From assembly GCF_019634845.1 (NCBI RefSeq), contig NZ_JAHCAQ010000010.1:62001-126000 (forward strand): DNA of 64,000 nt. Reading direction: 5' to 3'. Of the stretch, positions 10,520-19,236 are shown piece after piece. The notes beneath the pieces are model-generated. The model ran no database searches. It was given only the letters and a program-made list of their open reading frames with translations, and had not been told where the DNA came from. Source of the stretch: Dokdonella sp. (lineage in GTDB: Bacteria; Pseudomonadota; Gammaproteobacteria; Xanthomonadales; Rhodanobacteraceae). The position numbers were made by a program, and so were the translations under genes. Each line of letters starts with the position of its first letter. The first letter of the stretch is position 1.

Positions 10520-12463
10520 TCAGGGCGCCTGCGTGATCGCGTCGAGCGCGCCGATGCGGTGCATCGGCGCCAGCAGCGCAACGAAGCCACTGCCACGCGG
10601 CACGAACAGGAAGTCACCGCCGACATGGCCGGCGAAGCGCAGTTGTCCGTACTGCGGCTCCTGCTGTTCGCCATAGCCATCGGCCGCGCGCTGCACGCGC
10701 GCCGCGATCTCCTGATAGAGCTGGCGTGCCTCGAACGGCGCGTCGGCGTGCCGCCGCAACGCATCAAGGAACTCCGCGGCGAATACCGAGTGGCCACCGC
10801 GACCGCCATCCATGACCTCGCGGATGTTTCCCGAGCTCATGACCTTGCGGCTTGGAATGCGCGCGCGACGCTGCATCGCCGCGACATCGCCAACCGGACC
10901 GTCGTCGACGATCGATTGCACGAACACGCCCGAATAGCACGAATCGGCCACCACGAGGATCTGCCGCGCGCGCATCACGCTGATCTGGTCGGTGACGTCG
11001 GACGAGGAGATGAAATTGGCCACCGAATCCTTGTCGCCATCGACCGGCACCCAGTAGCCCTGCAGATTGCCGGCGTCCCAGCTGCCGTGGCCGGAATAGA
11101 ACACGATGAGATTGTCGTTCTCGCCGAGCTTTCTGCGCAGCTCGGCCAATGCGCGGAAGGTCTGCGCGCGCGTGGCATCGAGCAGCAGTGTCACCTCGAA
11201 GCCATAGCGCTCGCGCAGCGTGGCGGCGATGTCCTCGGAAGTGTGATGTGGCGTGTCCAGTGGCGCCCAGCTCGCATAGCGTGCATTGCCGATCACGAGT
11301 GCGTGGTAGCGGCCCGGCGCTGCCGCGTCGGCCGCCGCCGGCGCGGGCAGCGCGCTGTCGCCGGCAAGCAGCAGTGACAGCAGCGCGCGACGGCCACTGG
11401 TGTCGAGCGCCGAGACCTCGACCGGCGTCGCCTTGCCGTCGAAACCGATGTCGGCCGCGTAGTCGCCATCGCCGAGCGCTTCCGCGCGATGCTCACCGAT
11501 CCGCACCTCCTGCAGTGGCGATTGCGCGCGCACGCGCACGCGGATGTGGGTGCGCGCGCCGCCGCGCACTCGCACCACGGTCAGCCCACGCACCGGCGTG
11601 GGCGCGGGCTCGACCAGCTCGATCTGCGGCGCGTCCGACGCGGGCGCCGGCACCGCGGGATCCTGCTGGGCCAGCTGTTGCGCCGCCCCCAGCTGCTGCG
11701 CGGCCTGTTCCGCGCTGGCCTGGCGCTGGATCTCCTGTTCGAGCGCCTGTTTGATATTGCGCAAGGTGCCTTCGATGCCGCTGCCCGACCCGCCCGCCCC
11801 CTCCCGTTGCAAAGCCTCACGCAGACGCGCCGCCTCATCCTCGAGTTCGCGCTGGCGCCGCGCTGCACTGTTGCGCTGTGCGCGCGCCGCGCGTTGCGCC
11901 TCGGCGAGCTCGCCCTGCAAGGCCCGGATCTGCACATCGCGCGCACTCACCTCGCCGGCGTAGGCCAGCGGCTGCTGCAGATTCGCCGCGCGCCGGTACA
12001 GTTCCAGCGCCGCCTGCGCGTTGCCGCCACTGACGAGGCCACGCTCGTAGAGCATGCCGAGCGCGGTCATCGCCTGCGCACTGCCGGCATCGGCCGCACG
12101 CTGGTACCACTGTGCGGCCTTGGCCGGATCGCTCGGGCGGCCCAGGCCTTTTTCGTAGATCTGACCGACGTTGTACTGCGCCTGCGCATCGCCGTCCTCG
12201 GCCGGCGCCAACCACACGCGCAGCGCAGTCTCGTAATTGGCACGATCGGGACCGGCATAGTAGCCACCACGCAGGCCGCAATCATCGGCGCTGGTGCGGA
12301 TCGCGCGCGCGCGACCGGTGGTCGCGTGTGCGGTGCCGATGTGCAGGATCACGCCGGGCAACTCGCAGTCGACGATGTCGTAGCTGTCGAGCCGCCCGGT
12401 GGCGACGGTGGCGCAGGCGCCGAGGAAACTCAGCCCAACGAGGATCGAAAGTAGTCGGATCAT
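10520..12463 (-). CDS. caspase-like (peptidase C14) lipoprotein with Sel1-type repeats
   Basis: 647-residue protein from ATG 12463; an in-frame GTG at 12475 adds four residues. The start is followed by a lipoprotein signal with lipobox LGAC, so the protein is probably tethered in the periplasm. In order it has: two Sel1-like repeats near residues 75-160 (AQYNVGQIYEKGLG, AMTALGMLYERGL), a long Gln/Ala coiled coil near 175-270, a beta-rich segment near 285-360, then a p20-like caspase fold. The catalytic pair is visible: His in FYSGHGSW (about residue 459) and Cys in VADSCYSGVF (about residue 509). It starts 18 bases after the barrel protein and probably shares its transcript. Orthocaspases are mostly considered cytoplasmic, so a lipid-anchored one in an ECF-controlled cluster is notable. 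Its substrate is unknown. Confidence 0.9.
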   Translation of the reverse strand: MIRLLSILVGLSFLGACATVATGRLDSYDIVDCELPGVILHIGTAHATTGRARAIRTSADDCGLRGGYYAGPDRANYETALRVWLAPAEDGDAQAQYNVGQIYEKGLGRPSDPAKAAQWYQRAADAGSAQAMTALGMLYERGLVSGGNAQAALELYRRAANLQQPLAYAGEVSARDVQIRALQGELAEAQRAARAQRNSAARRQRELEDEAARLREALQREGAGGSGSGIEGTLRNIKQALEQEIQRQASAEQAAQQLGAAQQLAQQDPAVPAPASDAPQIELVEPAPTPVRGLTVVRVRGGARTHIRVRVRAQSPLQEVRIGEHRAEALGDGDYAADIGFDGKATPVEVSALDTSGRRALLSLLLAGDSALPAPAAADAAAPGRYHALVIGNARYASWAPLDTPHHTSEDIAATLRERYGFEVTLLLDATRAQTFRALAELRRKLGENDNLIVFYSGHGSWDAGNLQGYWVPVDGDKDSVANFISSSDVTDQISVMRARQILVVADSCYSGVFVQSIVDDGPVGDVAAMQRRARIPSRKVMSSGNIREVMDGGRGGHSVFAAEFLDALRRHADAPFEARQLYQEIAARVQRAADGYGEQQEPQYGQLRFAGHVGGDFLFVPRGSGFVALLAPMHRIGALDAITQAP

Positions 12464-12481
12464 GGGGTCAGCCACGCAAGG

Positions 12482-15280
12482 TCATAGCGGAACTCGCACA
12501 CCGAGCAGCAACGCGCGACTACGATAGTCGCTGCGCCCGAAGCCGGTGTCGAAGCCGACGAAGGCCGATATCGGTTGCGCGCGCAGCGAGGTCATCCAGG
12601 TCAACGCCAGCCGCGCGGTTCCGTAACGGCGATCAGGCTTCTCGAGCGGCACCACGACCGACGGCCCGCCAGCCATGAGCCGCGCGAAGACCGCTTCGAC
12701 ATTCTGGCTGTCGGCCTGGTACTCCACGGCGAGCGAAGGAATCCACACGCCACTGCGCGTGCTGAAGGCGCGGTCGATGTTGGCGCCGGCACCGAGCGTG
12801 GCGCGGCTCATCGAAGTCCCGCTGATCGACAGGCGGTCATTGCAGGCGCCCTGTTCGGTGAAGGCATCGAGCGAGGCGTTGACGCGTTGGTAGCGCAGGT
12901 ACGGCGTGAACCGCAGCGCGTGGTGGGCGAGCGAATAACCCGCCTCGATCATCAACGCGCGATGGGTGCTGGCGGTGCGCGCGGTCAGGGCCGCTCCGCA
13001 GCCGGGACGACGCAGATCGAAATCCTCGCCGCCGACATTGAGCGCGGCGCTGACATAGGCACGCTCATACGGCAACCATTGCCCGTACAGCGAGCCGCTG
13101 CCGCCGTGGGCGCGCTGACGACCACCACCGTCGACATCGGTATCGGCCCGCATGCCGCCGAGCGCGGCGCCGACGACGAACCCCGGGGTCAGTCGCCAGT
13201 CCGCGCCAAGCGTGAGGCCACGACTGCTGACTTCGAAGCCGTTGCGCCGACCGCGGACCGGATCGCGTTTACCCATATCGACGCTACCGGCGACGAAGAC
13301 GTTGAAGCGCTGCTGGCTGCCCTGTCCATCCTGGCCGGCAGCCACGGGCACGCTGCCGTTGCCGGCGTTGATCGCGATGCCCGAGCCGGCAGCCCCGCTG
13401 CGCAGACTGCGCAGGTGGCCACCGATATTGTCGAATTGCACGAGCGGTGTATCGAGCGATTGTTGTATGAGCGGCCACACGATCGCCTCGGCGGGATCCT
13501 CGATCGCGGCCTTGCGGTTGCGAATCGGTACCTGCACGCATACATCGGAGCGGTCGCGCACGCAGGCGGTCAGCGTGGCCGCCAACGCGCTGTCACGCAG
13601 CGTGAGCGTCGGCACCGCCGTGCCGTCATCAGCTGAACGCAGCGTCGCATCGATGGTACCGGCCGCGGCGGGTGCGAGGACGAAATCGAGCGTCGACCCA
13701 CCGATCGGTTGATCCTGGCCGTCCTTGACCGTGAACGAAACCGCCGTGGCCACCTCGGGCGGAACGATCAGGATGCTCTCGCCCGAGGTGAGCACCACAC
13801 TCACCGAGCGCTGATCGGGCCCGCGCAGCAGCAAGGTCAGGACGTCGGTCGATGGCGGTGGCGGCGTGACCGTGACGCGGCGGTTGCCGCTGGCGCAGCC
13901 GGGCACGAAGCGCAGCGTGGCCTGGCCAAGCGCATCGGTGGTCAGACTGCCGCCCGCCGGTTGATCATGGTCGACACAGCCGGCCTTTTGCGTCGAGGCC
14001 GCCTCGGCCTGGACCTGCCAGGCCAGGTTCGCTGCCGCGACCCGCTCGCCATTGACGTCGAGGGCAACGATCGGCAACGCAACTTCGACGCCGGGCGTCG
14101 CCACCAGTGGCGGTGCGGCGGCGCCGAGCGCCGCGTGCACGATCAGATCAGGTACCGCGCCACGAGCCAGGTCGACGACGAGGAGTTGGGTGGATGGTGG
14201 CGGCGGCGTGATCGTGATGCGGCGACTGCCATCGGCGCAGCCGGGCACGAAGCGCAGCATGGCCCGTCCGTTCGCGCCAGTCATGAGGCTGCCGCCACTG
14301 GGCTGATCGTCGTCGACGCATCCGGCCTTGCCCTGCGTCGCCATCGTTTCGATCTGCCAAACCAGGATCGCTCCCGCCACCAGCGCGCCATTGGTATTCC
14401 GGGCGACGATCGGCAATGCCATCTCGACGCCTGGCACGAACTCGAGCGCTGGCGCGTCGTTGGCGAGTTCCGCGTACACGGTCGGGGGAGGCGGCGGGGC
14501 ACGCGTCAGATCCAGCACGAGCAGCTGGGTCGATGGCAGTGGCGGCGTGATCGTGATGCGGCGGGTGGCATTGGCGCAGCCGGGCACGAAGCGCAGCATG
14601 GCGTGGCCGCCCGCATCGGTCGTCAGGGTGCCGGCACTGGGTTGATCGTCGTCGACGCATGCGGCGGTCGGTTGTGCAGATCCCATCGCCTCGACTTGCC
14701 AGGCCAGTGTTGCTGCCGCCACTGGCTCGCCGTGTGTGTTCAGCGCAATGACCGGCAGCGCCACTTCGACGCCAGGCGTGAACTCGAGCGCCGGTGCGCC
14801 ATTGCCGAGCGCCGCATGCACGAATGGATCACGCACATCGATCTCGATCGTCGTGACGACCTCGATCGCCTTGGGGGCGATTGTCCCGGATGCCGCGAAC
14901 GGCGCGCCGCAGATGAGCACCGCGTGTGCCGTGAGCGTGTAGTGGCCGGCCGGAACGTCTTCCCAAACAACACTGTAATAGGGATCCAGATCCGTGTCGC
15001 CGATGTATTTCCCATTGGCCGAATAGTCCACGTCCCCACTGCAGTCCCAGCCGGGAACGCCGGGCACGACGAGGGTGCTCAGGGTGATTTGCGCCGGCTC
15101 GTCGAACACGGCGCCATCGGTCGGACTGACGAACGTGATCTGCGTAGTCGACTGGGCGGCCGCCGGAACGAGCCACAGCAACAGCAGCGCCAACAGCAGG
15201 TGCAGGCACCGATGCCAACGACGCGCCATGCGCGCAACCGATGGCGCCGAAGTCGATGCGTCAAGAGCCGTCGCCGGCAT
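12482..15280 (-). CDS. outer-membrane beta-barrel protein with three Ig/invasin-like repeats
   Basis: 932-residue exported protein. The start at ATG 15280 is fixed by AAGGAGG five bases upstream. It has a long n-region, then a hydrophobic signal (CLHLLLALLLLWLVPAAAQS, residues 25-44). Next come a unique beta domain (to about 150) and three homologous domains (about 153-258, 267-372, 380-485), each holding paired Cys in CVDDDQPSGG and RFVPGC, followed by RRITITPPPPSTQ. After a linker, residues about 650-932 alternate polar and hydrophobic strands (LTLGADWRLTPGFVVGAALGG; LYGQWLPYERAYVSAALNVGG) like an autotransporter-type barrel. The end VRVPL lacks a final Phe. It is transcribed with ompA-like and caspase genes. 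It is perhaps a surface adhesin or displayed receptor; the function is unknown. Confidence 0.87.
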   Translation of the reverse strand: MPATALDASTSAPSVARMARRWHRCLHLLLALLLLWLVPAAAQSTTQITFVSPTDGAVFDEPAQITLSTLVVPGVPGWDCSGDVDYSANGKYIGDTDLDPYYSVVWEDVPAGHYTLTAHAVLICGAPFAASGTIAPKAIEVVTTIEIDVRDPFVHAALGNGAPALEFTPGVEVALPVIALNTHGEPVAAATLAWQVEAMGSAQPTAACVDDDQPSAGTLTTDAGGHAMLRFVPGCANATRRITITPPLPSTQLLVLDLTRAPPPPPTVYAELANDAPALEFVPGVEMALPIVARNTNGALVAGAILVWQIETMATQGKAGCVDDDQPSGGSLMTGANGRAMLRFVPGCADGSRRITITPPPPSTQLLVVDLARGAVPDLIVHAALGAAAPPLVATPGVEVALPIVALDVNGERVAAANLAWQVQAEAASTQKAGCVDHDQPAGGSLTTDALGQATLRFVPGCASGNRRVTVTPPPPSTDVLTLLLRGPDQRSVSVVLTSGESILIVPPEVATAVSFTVKDGQDQPIGGSTLDFVLAPAAAGTIDATLRSADDGTAVPTLTLRDSALAATLTACVRDRSDVCVQVPIRNRKAAIEDPAEAIVWPLIQQSLDTPLVQFDNIGGHLRSLRSGAAGSGIAINAGNGSVPVAAGQDGQGSQQRFNVFVAGSVDMGKRDPVRGRRNGFEVSSRGLTLGADWRLTPGFVVGAALGGMRADTDVDGGGRQRAHGGSGSLYGQWLPYERAYVSAALNVGGEDFDLRRPGCGAALTARTASTHRALMIEAGYSLAHHALRFTPYLRYQRVNASLDAFTEQGACNDRLSISGTSMSRATLGAGANIDRAFSTRSGVWIPSLAVEYQADSQNVEAVFARLMAGGPSVVVPLEKPDRRYGTARLALTWMTSLRAQPISAFVGFDTGFGRSDYRSRALLLGVRVPL
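13826..14824 (-). repeat. three tandem domain repeats in the barrel protein gene
   Basis: Three approximately 340-bp units encode the three Ig-like domains. Stretches such as cgggcacgaagcgcagc and the Asp-rich CVDDDQP block recur nearly unchanged at the DNA level, indicating fairly recent duplication. Confidence 0.8.
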
Positions 15281-15382
15281 GAACGCCTCCTTGAAGAACG
15301 AGTTGGATACGACCGCCGTGGTGCGCGGTGCACGACTGCCCGCCTCGGCAGCCGTGCCTTGTGGTGCCTTGAATCAGACGAC

Positions 15383-15976
15383 TCAGCCCAAGCGGAACTG
15401 CACCCGACGATTGCGCGGATCGAACGGATGTGCCGAATCGAGCGGCGCGCGCTGACCGAAGCCGTGGGTCTGCAGGCGCTCCGCGGAAATGTGATGCTGC
15501 TGTTGCAGGTAATGCTTGACGGCCTCGGCGCGGCGCTGCGACAGCAGCTCGTTGAACTGCGGCGTGCCGGTGGCGTCAGTGTGGCCATCGATGACGATGG
15601 TCGTGGCCGGATCGAGCAGCTTCAGCCCCTCGGCGATCGCGTCGAGCTGAGCCGTGGCCTGGGGCTGCAGCTGCGCCGAGCCCAGCGCGAAGCCGATTGC
15701 GACATCAAGCGTGCCGCCGGCTTGGACATCGCCGCCAACATCGGTGCCGGTTGTCGCATCGACCTCGGCCGCCGATGGTGCCGGCGTGGCGGCACCGTCA
15801 TCGAACGACAGGCCACGCGTGCGAACCCGTGGACGGAAATTCTGCCCCGCCAGCGCGCGCGCCACATCGATCGGCCGCGGCACTTCGTTGGTGCCGATGT
15901 AGCGGGCGTTCTGCGCCTGCGCGGTCGGCGCGAGCGCGGCGGCGAATGCGGCGAGAACGGCGATGCGGAAGTTCAT
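15383..15976 (-). CDS. OmpA-family envelope protein
   Basis: 197-residue exported protein with signal peptide MNFRIAVLAAFAAALAPTAQAQ. The C-terminal half (about residues 90-197) is an OmpA/peptidoglycan-binding domain: GFALGSAQLQPQATAQLDAI, TIVIDGHTDATGT with the conserved Asp, QRRAEAVKHYL with the conserved Arg, and RNRRVQFRL at the end. There is no N-terminal barrel; the space between signal and domain is a short low-complexity linker. It probably ties an envelope complex to the cell wall. The start at 15976 has GGAG eight bases upstream and lies about 24 bases downstream of a predicted ECF promoter, so it probably heads the transcript with the barrel and caspase genes. Confidence 0.9.
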   Translation of the reverse strand: MNFRIAVLAAFAAALAPTAQAQNARYIGTNEVPRPIDVARALAGQNFRPRVRTRGLSFDDGAATPAPSAAEVDATTGTDVGGDVQAGGTLDVAIGFALGSAQLQPQATAQLDAIAEGLKLLDPATTIVIDGHTDATGTPQFNELLSQRRAEAVKHYLQQQHHISAERLQTHGFGQRAPLDSAHPFDPRNRRVQFRLG

Positions 15977-16006
15977 CTCGATGCTCCAGGGGTGGGTCCG
16001 CTGCAT

Positions 16007-16034
16007 GAGTCGGCGCCGGGGCGCGATCGGTTCA
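16007..16034 (-). promoter_or_regulatory. predicted ECF sigma promoter of the ompA-barrel-caspase unit
   Basis: On the minus strand, TGAACC at 16034-16029 and CGACTC at 16012-16007 are separated by exactly 16 bases. The first three bases of the -35-like element are the stop codon of the anti-sigma gene. The same bipartite pattern with the same spacing occurs upstream of the repeat-protein gene (20185-20212). The TGAAC/CGA-type pair is typical of ECF sigma factors, and one is encoded in this cluster. Confidence 0.6.
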
Positions 16035-16715
16035 AGGCGTTTTGGGCGGCCGCGGCGCCGGCAGACGTTCCACGCCGACCACCGAGCGCACAGCTGGCGC
16101 CGCACGCAGGCCGTCGGTGGCGGCGATCGCGCGCTGGCTCGGCACGGCCAGGTAATAGTCGCCGCCTTCGCCGGGGCCGGCGACGATCGAGGCCTGGTAG
16201 CGCGCGAGCAGCAGCCGCATCTGGGCCTCGCTGACCGCTGGATCGAACGCGACGCGCAGCAACACCGAATCGGCTGGAATGTGCGCGCCCGCCGTCTCGT
16301 CATGGGTGGCGCTGCCGCGCATGAGGTTGTGTCCATCGGTGCGCGTCACCAGCAGCGCGACCGATTGGGCCACCACGACCAGCAACGTGCAGGCCAGCGC
16401 GGGCCGCAGCCAGCCCTCGGGCAACGCCAACAGCCGACCCAGCAATGACCTGACCGGCGCCTGCCGCGAAGCGGGCGCGTCGCGGCGGGCCACGTGCGTG
16501 CCTGTTTCGCGGCGGATCCGCTCCAGCGTGCGTTGCAGCGCAATGTCCTCGGCCACGGCATCAAGGCGGCTCTGGCCTGTCGCAACCTGCTCCCAGAACG
16601 CCAGTTCGTTGCGCAACGCCGGATCGTTGCGCAGCCGGCGCGCCAGTTCGGCGCACATGGGCCCATCGAGGGTACGGTTGACGTACCAGGGCATTGAGTC
16701 GTGCAGGTCAGGCAT
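16032..16715 (-). CDS. anti-sigma factor, membrane-bound, zinc-site residues absent
   Basis: 227-residue protein overlapping the ECF sigma gene by 8 bases, the usual arrangement for sigma/anti-sigma pairs. The N-terminus (MPWYVNRTLD ... RRLRNDPALRNELAFWEQV) follows the pattern of zinc-binding anti-sigma domains, but the HxxxCxxC residues are replaced (DPALRNEL where CPxCRAEL is expected). A single transmembrane helix lies at about 104-123 (LRPALACTLLVVVAQSVALLV). The periplasmic part (residues about 140-227) has an FDPAVSEAQMRLLLARYQASIVAGP segment seen in other anti-sigma factors. It probably holds the sigma factor at the membrane and releases it on an envelope signal. That is inference from family and position. 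Confidence 0.85.
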   Translation of the reverse strand: MPDLHDSMPWYVNRTLDGPMCAELARRLRNDPALRNELAFWEQVATGQSRLDAVAEDIALQRTLERIRRETGTHVARRDAPASRQAPVRSLLGRLLALPEGWLRPALACTLLVVVAQSVALLVTRTDGHNLMRGSATHDETAGAHIPADSVLLRVAFDPAVSEAQMRLLLARYQASIVAGPGEGGDYYLAVPSQRAIAATDGLRAAPAVRSVVGVERLPAPRPPKTP

Positions 16716-17361
16716 GATTGGCGGTCCTCGTACTGGCGCGTCCTTCGTTGATCAGCAACAGGCGCAGGCAGTTCTGGATGTTCCTGCGCGCGTGGAACAG
16801 GCGCGTCTTGACGGTATTCTCGGGACAGTCCTGCAACACCGCGACGTCGGCCAACGGCGCGCCCTCGTAGAACACCAGATGCAGGCATTCGCGGTGCACG
16901 TCTGACAGCTTGTCCATGCAGTTGCGTACGCCGCGCTCGCGCTCCTGCGCAGCGACCGATTCGAACGCCGACACGTCCTCGGCCGGCAATGCCTCGTCGA
17001 TCTCGGTACTGGTGGCGTCGAGCAGGCGCGACGGCGCGCGCAAGCGATCGAGCACGCGATGACGTGCGATGCCGAGCACCCAGGTGGAAAAGCGCGACCG
17101 CCCCTCGAAGCGCGTCGGGTTGCGCCACACCTCGAACATCGTGTCGGACACGACTTCTTCGGCCTGATCGTGGTTGCCGAGCAGACGCAATGCGTAGGCA
17201 AAGATGCGGCGTCCCATCGCCCGATGCAGCGTGATGAACGCCTGCTCGTCGCGAGCGGCCACACGCTGCAGCAGATACAGCGCCGTGTCATTGTCCAGAT
17301 CAGATCCCGCGGACCGCGTCTGGGATGCCGAGTCAGTGCGCATGGGTATGCTCCCGCCCAT
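16708..17361 (-). CDS. ECF-type RNA polymerase sigma factor
   Basis: 217-residue sigma70-family protein with only regions 2 and 4, as in ECF sigma factors. Region 2 is at about residues 30-105 (LRLLGNHDQAEEVVSDTMFEVWRNP; FSTWVLGIARHRVLDRLR). Region 4 with its helix-turn-helix is at about 145-205 (KLSDVHRECLHLVFYEG; NTVKTRLFHARRNIQ). The ATG follows the TGA of the upstream small gene with no gap. A second in-frame ATG at 17343 is possible. It lies in one transcript with the CsgG-like and anti-sigma genes and is the likely user of the two TGAACC-N16-CGACT promoters at 16007-16034 and 20185-20212, which would make it autoregulated. Confidence 0.95.
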   Translation of the reverse strand: MGGSIPMRTDSASQTRSAGSDLDNDTALYLLQRVAARDEQAFITLHRAMGRRIFAYALRLLGNHDQAEEVVSDTMFEVWRNPTRFEGRSRFSTWVLGIARHRVLDRLRAPSRLLDATSTEIDEALPAEDVSAFESVAAQERERGVRNCMDKLSDVHRECLHLVFYEGAPLADVAVLQDCPENTVKTRLFHARRNIQNCLRLLLINEGRASTRTANHA

Positions 17362-17688
17362 TCACTCTATCACGCACAATGCATTCTGCAGGTCGTACAG
17401 GCGCAGGCCTTCGCCCTTGCCGGTCGCCACCGGCACCGAGCGCTCGGCCTCGGCCGGCGGCGCCGCAACCGTGCGCTCGACGATGAGATAACCCTTCTGC
17501 CAGCAGCGCAGCGTGTGGCGCTTGCCTTGCGGCGCTGGCAATGCGGTTGCAGTGAGCGATTCGATCTCGCCCAGGCCACGCGCGGCGCTGGCTTCACCGG
17601 GCTCCACCGCCGCCATGACGCGCTGCGTCACGGCCATGCCGCAGGCAACCCACGGCATCATCAAGATCATCGACCAGGCACGCTTCAC
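17362..17688 (-). CDS. small exported protein of unknown function
   Basis: 108-residue protein with an N-terminal signal peptide (AWSMILMMPWVACGMAVTQRVMA). The mature domain has two cysteines (LRCWQKGYLIVER and NALCVIE) that could form a disulfide. No family is recognised. It starts 3 bases after the stop of the CsgG-like gene, and its stop abuts the sigma-factor start, so it is firmly inside the operon. It may be a chaperone or accessory of the exported complex; this is a guess from position. Confidence 0.8.
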   Translation of the reverse strand: MKRAWSMILMMPWVACGMAVTQRVMAAVEPGEASAARGLGEIESLTATALPAPQGKRHTLRCWQKGYLIVERTVAAPPAEAERSVPVATGKGEGLRLYDLQNALCVIE

Positions 17689-17691
17689 GAC

Positions 17692-19236
17692 TCAGCCCCC
17701 ATACGGATTGGCGGCAAGGGCGGCGCCCACGCCCTTGAACTGGATTGCCGGCGCGACGGCATCGGGTGCCAGCCGCGTCAACAGCGCGCGCAATGCCGCC
17801 AGATCCTTGATTGCCGGCAGCGGCGCCAGATCACCGCCGGGCAGTGCGCCACCGAGCGCACTGTCGATGTTGCGCGTGGTGACGAAGCACTGCAGGTACT
17901 GCACGGTGGGCGCGGTGGTGATCTGGAAGCGGCCGGCCGGCAGCTCCAACGCGCGCCCGGCTGCCAGGCGCGACTGACCCTGCCAGCGGTTGGGATGGAT
18001 GCGTGCAATCACGCCGGCCTCGTCCTGCAGGAAGCAGTACGCGTACGAATCGAGACTCGCCGTCAGCCGAAAGCGCACGGCGGTCGACTTGGCCGGATCG
18101 ACCGGCACGGCCTGCAGCGTGGCGCGCAAGGTGGGCTTGGCCGCAGCCTCGAGTTTGGCCATCACCTGCTGCTGGTCGGCAGCGAAATGCGCCTTCATCA
18201 GCGCCAGCGAGAACTCGCCGCTATAGGGTACGCCAAGCACGTCGAAGTAGCGTCGCAGCGCGGTCTTGAATGCCGTCGGATCGGTCGGCTTGCCATCATC
18301 GGGCAGCAAACCGATTGCAGTCAGGTGACGGATATAGAACGCGAGCTTCTCGGCGCCGCCCATCCCATCCTGCCAATCCTCGATCTCGGCAACGACGTCG
18401 GGCTGGTTGCCATCCACGCCAAGGCATTTCCAATACGGCACCTTGGTGAGCTTGCCGATGAGCTCGATCGCCGACAGCTCGACGAGGTTGCGCACGGCAA
18501 CAGTCTTGCCGTCGGACTTGGAAAAGCTCGTCATGTAGTTCACGCCGAGCTTGGAGAACGCCGCCTCGCCATCGAGGCCGTCACCTTCCTGCAGGATGGC
18601 GGCGCTGTTGCGCGAATTGACGCCGGGCACGATCGAGAAGTCGCTGGCGCGCACCATGGTGAGATCGAGTGCGAGCATGTTGATCGAAGTGCTGCGCGAA
18701 GCGCCCACGCCAAGAAAGTTCTTGCTGGCGATGCCGAGCGTGAGGCCGGCATCGGCAGTGCGCTTGGCCAGGTTGTCGTCGAACTGGGTGATGGAGCCAC
18801 GCACGGTATAGGTCGGGATCAGCTCGGCCTGGAACGCAGCCAAGGAATTGGACTGCAGCATGTACGAGCTGAGGTTCTTGACGTCATCACCGAACGCCAT
18901 CGTGCGGATCGCATGGCTGCGCCGCGTCATCTGCGACATCGCCGAGATGAACATCTGCGTGGTGCCGACCGAGACCTTGCCGGTCTTGTCGTTGAGATCC
19001 TCGACCAGCAGCGATGCGCTCGCGCCATAGGTCTCGAGCATCTCGTCCATGCAGCGCAGCGGCTTGTCGAAATCGGTGACCACGCGCTGCACCGGCAGCA
19101 TCGTGCGCTGCACGCGCTCGCCGTACTCCTTGACCACCGGCGTGCGCGTGTCGGCCATGGACTGGCAGCCGCCGAGCGCGGTGACGAGCCCGGCCGCCAG
19201 CGCTGCGCTGCGCAGGAAGCGCGTCAGCGATTGCAT
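17692..19236 (-). CDS. CsgG/HfaB-like lipoprotein with C-terminal DUF4384-like domain
   Basis: 514-residue lipoprotein from ATG 19236, signal ending in lipobox LGGC. Residues about 30-265 resemble the curli/holdfast outer-membrane secretion lipoproteins CsgG and HfaB: IPTYTVRGSITQFDD, then SINMLALDLTMVRASDFSIVPGV..., then NLVELSAIELIGKLTKVPYWKCLG. Residues about 290-365 look like a peptidoglycan-binding-type helical unit (TAFKTALRRYFDVLGVPYSGEF). Residues about 390-470 contain SYAYCFLQDEAGVIARIHPN, typical of DUF4384, a domain often fused to caspase-like proteins. A much longer ORF start at 19491 reads through the upstream small gene and is not used. It overlaps that gene by 13 bases. It probably forms or assists an outer-membrane export channel; the export role is inferred. 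Confidence 0.82.
   Translation of the reverse strand: MQSLTRFLRSAALAAGLVTALGGCQSMADTRTPVVKEYGERVQRTMLPVQRVVTDFDKPLRCMDEMLETYGASASLLVEDLNDKTGKVSVGTTQMFISAMSQMTRRSHAIRTMAFGDDVKNLSSYMLQSNSLAAFQAELIPTYTVRGSITQFDDNLAKRTADAGLTLGIASKNFLGVGASRSTSINMLALDLTMVRASDFSIVPGVNSRNSAAILQEGDGLDGEAAFSKLGVNYMTSFSKSDGKTVAVRNLVELSAIELIGKLTKVPYWKCLGVDGNQPDVVAEIEDWQDGMGGAEKLAFYIRHLTAIGLLPDDGKPTDPTAFKTALRRYFDVLGVPYSGEFSLALMKAHFAADQQQVMAKLEAAAKPTLRATLQAVPVDPAKSTAVRFRLTASLDSYAYCFLQDEAGVIARIHPNRWQGQSRLAAGRALELPAGRFQITTAPTVQYLQCFVTTRNIDSALGGALPGGDLAPLPAIKDLAALRALLTRLAPDAVAPAIQFKGVGAALAANPYGG

Noticed and set aside
13709-16234. Long plus-strand frame of 841 codons opposite the barrel and OmpA genes
   Set aside because: Same shadow effect. 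The minus-strand genes have signal peptides, ribosome sites and known domains.
17237-17361. Using the second ATG (17343) as the sigma factor start
   Set aside because: Possible, but the first ATG directly follows the TGA of the upstream gene, consistent with coupled translation, so the longer form is kept.
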